A stretch of 8,243 nucleotides of DNA, from contig JAUVRS010000099.1 of the NCBI GenBank assembly GCA_030597505.1, positions 1-8,243 on the forward strand, written 5' to 3'. The notes beneath the pieces are model-generated. The model was given only the letters and a program-made list of their open reading frames with translations, was not told the DNA's origin and did no database searches. How positions within the stretch are numbered: the stretch's first letter is position 1; each line of letters begins with the position of its first letter. Source of the DNA: Desulfobacteraceae bacterium (GTDB lineage Bacteria; Desulfobacterota; DSM-4660; Desulfatiglandales; Desulfatiglandaceae). Position numbers and translations under genes: made by a program. Positions 5,663 to 8,243 of the stretch are shown in pieces.

Positions 5663-6253
5663 TTACGCAACGCCCAACTCGCCATATATCTCGGGCAGTT
5701 TCTGCTTGGCCTGTGAATATACATCAAAATAGAGATGGTTTCCGTGGGAATCCATAGCCACGATCAAAGGACCAAAATCCTTGACTCGAAATTTGTAGAT
5801 AGCCTCAGGATGAAGGTCTTCCCAATAAACTTCCTCAACCTCTTCAATTTGCTGTGTTTCAAGGGCAGCTGCGCCTCCCACTATGGCCAGATAGCATGCG
5901 CCGAATTTTTTCATTGCCTCTAGGCTTCCTTCCAGAAGGCCGGACTTTCCCACGATTGCCCTCACCCCATATTTTTCAATAAGCGGTGGCGTAAATCTTT
6001 CCATACGAATACTGGTGGTTGTCCCCACACATATTTTCTCCCATTTGTCACCGACTTTCTTGAGACTTGGAGCCGTATGGAGACAGATTGCCCCTTTTAA
6101 ATCGACCGGTGGGACCTGTTTTTCGTCAAACATGCGGATCTGGGTTGCGTCACGAATACCAAAGATATGACCATTTACAGTGACAGTATCACGAACCTTC
6201 AACTGCCTGACAGCCTCCTCTGAAAGAGGGGTAGCCAGATTATGGTGTGCCAT
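5663..6253 (-). CDS. Class I fumarate hydratase beta subunit (C-terminal, TtdB/FumA-C type)
   Basis: This 196-residue protein is the smaller subunit of the two-part iron-sulfur fumarase, which hydrates fumarate to malate. It carries the family signatures NGHIFGIRDAT (27-37), HTAPSLKKVGDKW (59-71), GTTTSIRMERF (77-87), GVRAIVGKSGL (96-106) and a C-terminal DFGPLIVAMDSHGNHLYFDV (159-178). The same fold serves L-tartrate dehydratase. Location beside sdh genes makes fumarase the better call, but the assignment rests on context. An upstream extension to 6340 is open, but it would overlap the alpha gene. ATG 6253 has AGGAAGGAG before it and lies 20 bp after the alpha stop, so that start is chosen. 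The beta gene is 43 bp upstream of sdhC. Confidence 0.92.
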   Translation of the reverse strand: MAHHNLATPLSEEAVRQLKVRDTVTVNGHIFGIRDATQIRMFDEKQVPPVDLKGAICLHTAPSLKKVGDKWEKICVGTTTSIRMERFTPPLIEKYGVRAIVGKSGLLEGSLEAMKKFGACYLAIVGGAAALETQQIEEVEEVYWEDLHPEAIYKFRVKDFGPLIVAMDSHGNHLYFDVYSQAKQKLPEIYGELGVA

Positions 6254-6273
6254 ATTTTCTCTCCTTCCTAAAC

Positions 6274-7155
6274 TCAAAAGCCATATTCCACGTTTCCGTC
6301 CGGATATATTTTTGCGCGGGCCCTTCTGGCAGGCCAACACTGAGTGTTAACTGCAATGGGATTTTGAGTTATGTGGGTATAAGCGCTTTCAATGTGTACC
6401 GCGAGGGTGGTGGTATCACCGCCGAGGCCCATGGGGCCTATACCGGTCGCGTTAATGGCCTTTAGCAATTCCTGTTCCATCTGAGCCAGTTGGGGATCCG
6501 GGTTCACAGAACCCACCGGCCTGACGATGGCTTTCTTTGCCAGCACGGTCACCAAATCCGCCGTACCCCCGATACCGACGCCGATAATTCCTGGAGGACA
6601 AGGTTTTGATCCGGATGCAATCACTCTGTCCAGCACATATTTTTTGAGGGCTTTAACCCCATCTGCCGGGATAAACATATTCATTGCACTCATATTCTCA
6701 GAACCGGACCCTTTGGGTACCATGAGGATCTCCAGGTGGGAGGCCTCTTCATCAAATTCCCAGTGGATAACGGGCAACCCGTCCCCTACACTGGTCTGAG
6801 GATTAACCCGCGTCAAAGCGTGGGTAGAGCTGCCGCGAAATGGATGTTCCAGCGTAGCCCTCTCCGCCCCCTTTGTAAGGGCCTTGACAACCCTGGCCCC
6901 ATCTACCGGAAATTTACTTCCCATGGTTACAAAATAGATCGGAAGCCCCGTGTCCTGGCAGATCAAAAGATTTTCTTCCTCTGCCACCTTGATATTTTCC
7001 AGGATGGTCTTGAAGATTCCCTTGGCCGTGTCATTGGTCTCCTTTTGATAGGCCTTCTCAAGGGCATCTTTGACATCGGGGGGCAATTTCTTTAACGCCC
7101 TGATGTAGAGTTCCTTGGCCACCTCCTCTACCAATTGATAACTGAATTCAGCCAT
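6274..7155 (-). CDS. Class I fumarate hydratase alpha subunit (N-terminal, TtdA/FumA-N type)
   Basis: This 293-residue protein is the [4Fe-4S]-binding subunit of an oxygen-sensitive heterodimeric fumarase. The three cluster cysteines are visible: Cys66 in LICQDTGLPI, Cys186 in SGSKPCPPG and Cys273 in NTQCWPARRA. Other family segments are FRGSSTHALTRVNP (106-119), KGSGSENMSAMNMF (148-161), GVGIGGTADLVTVLAKKA (192-209) and GPMGLGGDTTTLAVHIE (240-256). Length and order (alpha then beta) are typical of the split class I enzyme of anaerobes. L-tartrate dehydratase is the main alternative. ATG 7155 has AAGGAG 7 bp upstream, and this site lies in the 15-bp gap after the regulator's stop, so regulator and enzyme are almost certainly co-transcribed. 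Confidence 0.94.
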   Translation of the reverse strand: MAEFSYQLVEEVAKELYIRALKKLPPDVKDALEKAYQKETNDTAKGIFKTILENIKVAEEENLLICQDTGLPIYFVTMGSKFPVDGARVVKALTKGAERATLEHPFRGSSTHALTRVNPQTSVGDGLPVIHWEFDEEASHLEILMVPKGSGSENMSAMNMFIPADGVKALKKYVLDRVIASGSKPCPPGIIGVGIGGTADLVTVLAKKAIVRPVGSVNPDPQLAQMEQELLKAINATGIGPMGLGGDTTTLAVHIESAYTHITQNPIAVNTQCWPARRARAKIYPDGNVEYGF

Positions 7156-7170
7156 ATGATCGCTCCTTAT

Positions 7171-7842
7171 TTATTCGCTATTTTCAGTTGATGTTATATT
7201 TTTCTCTACGTCTTTTCTGACGCTTTCCACGTGTTTCCTCATGGATTTCTCTGCATGGGTGGGGTTTTCCTGTTCAATAGCTTCCAGAATTTTGTAATGT
7301 TCGCGAACGGTCTGTTCGGGTCTTCCCGGGAGGCCAACTGTCCGAAGCCTGACCATTTGGAGGTGGGCGTTTACGGTTTCCATCATACTAACAAGAAGGT
7401 CGTTGTCACAGGCTTCAAGCAGCAGGGCATGAAACTCAACATCAGCGGGGGTATATTTCAGAAGCCTATCGTCCCTTTTATCGGTGGCGCTGATCTCCTT
7501 TAAACAGTGGCGGAGGCGGTCAATAAGATCCTGGTCCATGTTTTCTGTCGCCAGCCTCACAACCAACCCTTCCAAGGCCTCCCGGACGTGAAGCAAGTCG
7601 ATGACTTTTTTGTTTGACTGGGAGATTACAAAGGCGCCGCGTCTGGAGATAATCTCCACAATACCCTCGTGTTCAAGGCGAAGCAGGGTTTCCCTGATGG
7701 GGGTCCGGCTGACTCCCAAAGATTCTGCCAGTTCTTCTTCGTTTATTTTCTTACCCGGTTTTATTTCCCGTAAGATAATCCTCCTTTTCAGGATATCGTA
7801 GACTTGGTCTCTCAAGTTGTGACGTTCCAGTAACTCTTCCAC
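7171..7842 (-). CDS. GntR-family transcriptional regulator, FadR/FCD subfamily
   Basis: This 223-residue protein has an N-terminal winged helix-turn-helix (about residues 8-72), including EEELAESLGVSRTPIRETLLRLEHEG (35-60), typical of GntR proteins. The C-terminal all-helical FCD effector domain (about 80-210) carries the expected metal and acid-binding residues: Asp134 and His138 in ADVEFH, His182 in REHYKIL and His204 in MRKHV. FCD regulators usually bind small carboxylic acids, so malate, fumarate or the lyase substrate are plausible effectors. As first gene of the cluster it likely controls its own promoter and the genes behind it. The start is GTG 7842, with AAGAGG 8 bp upstream inside a perfect 12-bp palindrome (7843-7854). 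Confidence 0.93.
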   Translation of the reverse strand: MEELLERHNLRDQVYDILKRRIILREIKPGKKINEEELAESLGVSRTPIRETLLRLEHEGIVEIISRRGAFVISQSNKKVIDLLHVREALEGLVVRLATENMDQDLIDRLRHCLKEISATDKRDDRLLKYTPADVEFHALLLEACDNDLLVSMMETVNAHLQMVRLRTVGLPGRPEQTVREHYKILEAIEQENPTHAEKSMRKHVESVRKDVEKNITSTENSE

Positions 7843-7854
7843 GAGGTCGACCTC
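7843..7854. promoter_or_regulatory. Palindrome covering the regulator's ribosome binding site
   Basis: GAGGTCGACCTC is a perfect 12-bp palindrome that directly abuts the GTG start of the GntR gene and includes its Shine-Dalgarno GAGG. In RNA it could form a 4-bp stem with a UCGA loop, pairing the Shine-Dalgarno bases, or act as a DNA site. The stem is short, so a regulatory role is speculative. Confidence 0.3.
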
Positions 7855-7928
7855 TTCTCAAAAAATACATAGGATTCCCGTCCCCCGACCCGTCAGAGCA
7901 ATATTGAGAGGGGGTCCCGAAATCAATT

Positions 7929-7950
7929 TATTGTATTTTGTGTATTGTAT
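7929..7950. promoter_or_regulatory. Candidate operator: direct octamer repeat TATTGTAT
   Basis: TATTGTAT occurs at 7929-7936 and 7943-7950, spaced by 6 bp (14-bp period). The adjacent TATAAT-GA-ATTATA (7948-7961) is an inverted repeat overlapping the proposed -10. TTGTAT-like half-sites are common in operators of FCD-type GntR proteins, so autoregulation fits. AT-richness of the region weakens the argument. Confidence 0.4.
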
Positions 7951-7978
7951 AATGAATTATATGTCCAAGTCCTGTCAA
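7949..7978 (-). promoter_or_regulatory. Probable sigma70-type promoter of the gntR-fumarase-sdh cluster
   Basis: On the minus strand a perfect TTGACA -35 (7978-7973) is followed after 18 bp by CATTAT (7954-7949), a 4-of-6 -10. A better TATAAT lies only 11 bp from the -35 and cannot pair with it. The predicted start would lie about 100 bp upstream of the GTG. The -35 overlaps the stop codon of the upstream membrane-protein frame. Confidence 0.5.
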
Positions 7979-8243
7979 GAAGAATTTTGAACCTTTGAAA
8001 AGCGTCTCCTCTTCAAGTATTTTCTTGCAAATGCACCGTAAACGGACAGCACCAGGACAACGAAAAATATCTCGCTGATCCTGATGACGTTTTCAGGCAG
8101 GTCGGGGTAGACGATACGGAGAAGACCGAGATCGACAAAGGAAGCCCAGAAGACGGTCTCCCTGGCAGGCTAGACGGGCAAGTAAAGTTCCAGGAACGTC
8201 AGTGTGATGTGCCAAACGACGAGGCTGACGATGAGCGAGAAAG
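7975..8243 (-). pseudogene. 3' part of a membrane-protein gene interrupted by an in-frame TAG
   Basis: From the window edge (frame from 8241) to TGA 7975 there is a coding-looking frame of 89 codons with one TAG at 8172-8170. Before the TAG are 23 residues, FSLIVSLVVWHITLTFLELY then LPV, a hydrophobic segment. After it come 64 residues with another hydrophobic stretch, EIFFVVLVLSVYGAFA, followed by the basic RKYLKRRR, as in a membrane helix ending on the cytoplasmic side. Codons on both sides are rich in third-position C and G, and no good start codon lies soon after the TAG. A single base change, for example from CAG or TGG, would explain it. A sequencing error, a disabled gene or UAG recoding are alternatives. 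The family is not recognised; the 5' part lies outside the window. Confidence 0.45.

Noticed and set aside
6254..6340. N-terminal extension of the fumarase beta subunit
   Set aside because: It would overlap the alpha gene by 67 bp. The residues are the alpha C-terminal region read in another frame, and family homology starts at ATG 6253, which has a good ribosome binding site.
7953..7978. TATAAT at minus-strand 7958-7953 as the -10 of the TTGACA
   Set aside because: The spacing is 11 bp, too short for a sigma70 promoter; CATTAT at 18 bp was used instead.
1..8243. tRNA, rRNA, CRISPR arrays, riboswitches
   Set aside because: No cloverleaf, no spaced identical repeats of CRISPR length and no recognisable riboswitch core was seen on either strand. 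The heptamer arrays have no spacers.

Overview
The window holds one long minus-strand gene cluster for C4-dicarboxylate metabolism, read from high to low coordinates. The GC content is moderate. The cluster joins a two-subunit class I fumarase, a four-subunit succinate dehydrogenase/fumarate reductase and a UxaA/SuyB-type lyase. This suggests an anaerobic or facultative bacterium, perhaps a sulfate-reducing or syntrophic Desulfobacterota-like lineage. That placement is inferred from gene content and style only; no taxonomic marker is present.

Layout in transcription order. (1) 8243-7975: the 3' end of an unrecognised membrane-protein frame, broken by an in-frame TAG. (2) About 7978-7929: a probable promoter with repeated octamers. 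(3) 7842-7171: a GntR/FCD regulator. (4) 7155-5663: fumarase alpha and beta subunits. (5) 5619-4128: sdhC, sdhD and sdhB. (6) 4121-3846: a 262-bp imperfect palindrome flanked by a 7-bp direct repeat, which looks like a MITE sitting between sdhB and sdhA. (7) 3831-2113: sdhA, starting at TTG. (8) 2108-1811: a four-helix-bundle gene remnant with an internal deletion, bordered on both sides by 7-bp repeat arrays. (9) 1744-300: a SAF-domain small subunit and a UxaA/SuyB-like large subunit. (10) 299-78: a 73-aa unknown protein whose ATG abuts the previous stop. (11) 7-1: a strong ribosome binding site for a gene beyond the window edge.

The enzymes fit together. Succinate dehydrogenase/fumarate reductase interconverts succinate and fumarate, and fumarase interconverts fumarate and malate. 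The UxaA-family pair is a lyase/dehydratase for a hydroxy-acid, and its closest-looking subtype is the sulfolactate sulfo-lyase SuyAB. The regulator belongs to a family that senses small carboxylic acids. Ordinary junctions in the cluster are 0-43 bp. The two long gaps, on either side of sdhA, are both filled by apparently inserted or decayed sequence. Removing the MITE-like element and one direct-repeat copy restores a normal gap of about 27 bp between sdhB and sdhA.

Most noteworthy points: the MITE-like insertion in a core respiratory operon; a flavoprotein without the usual FAD-linking histidine; two anchor subunits that each carry the same pair of membrane histidines, suggesting a di-heme anchor; the deleted four-helix-bundle gene between heptamer arrays; and the TAG interruption in the upstream membrane-protein frame.
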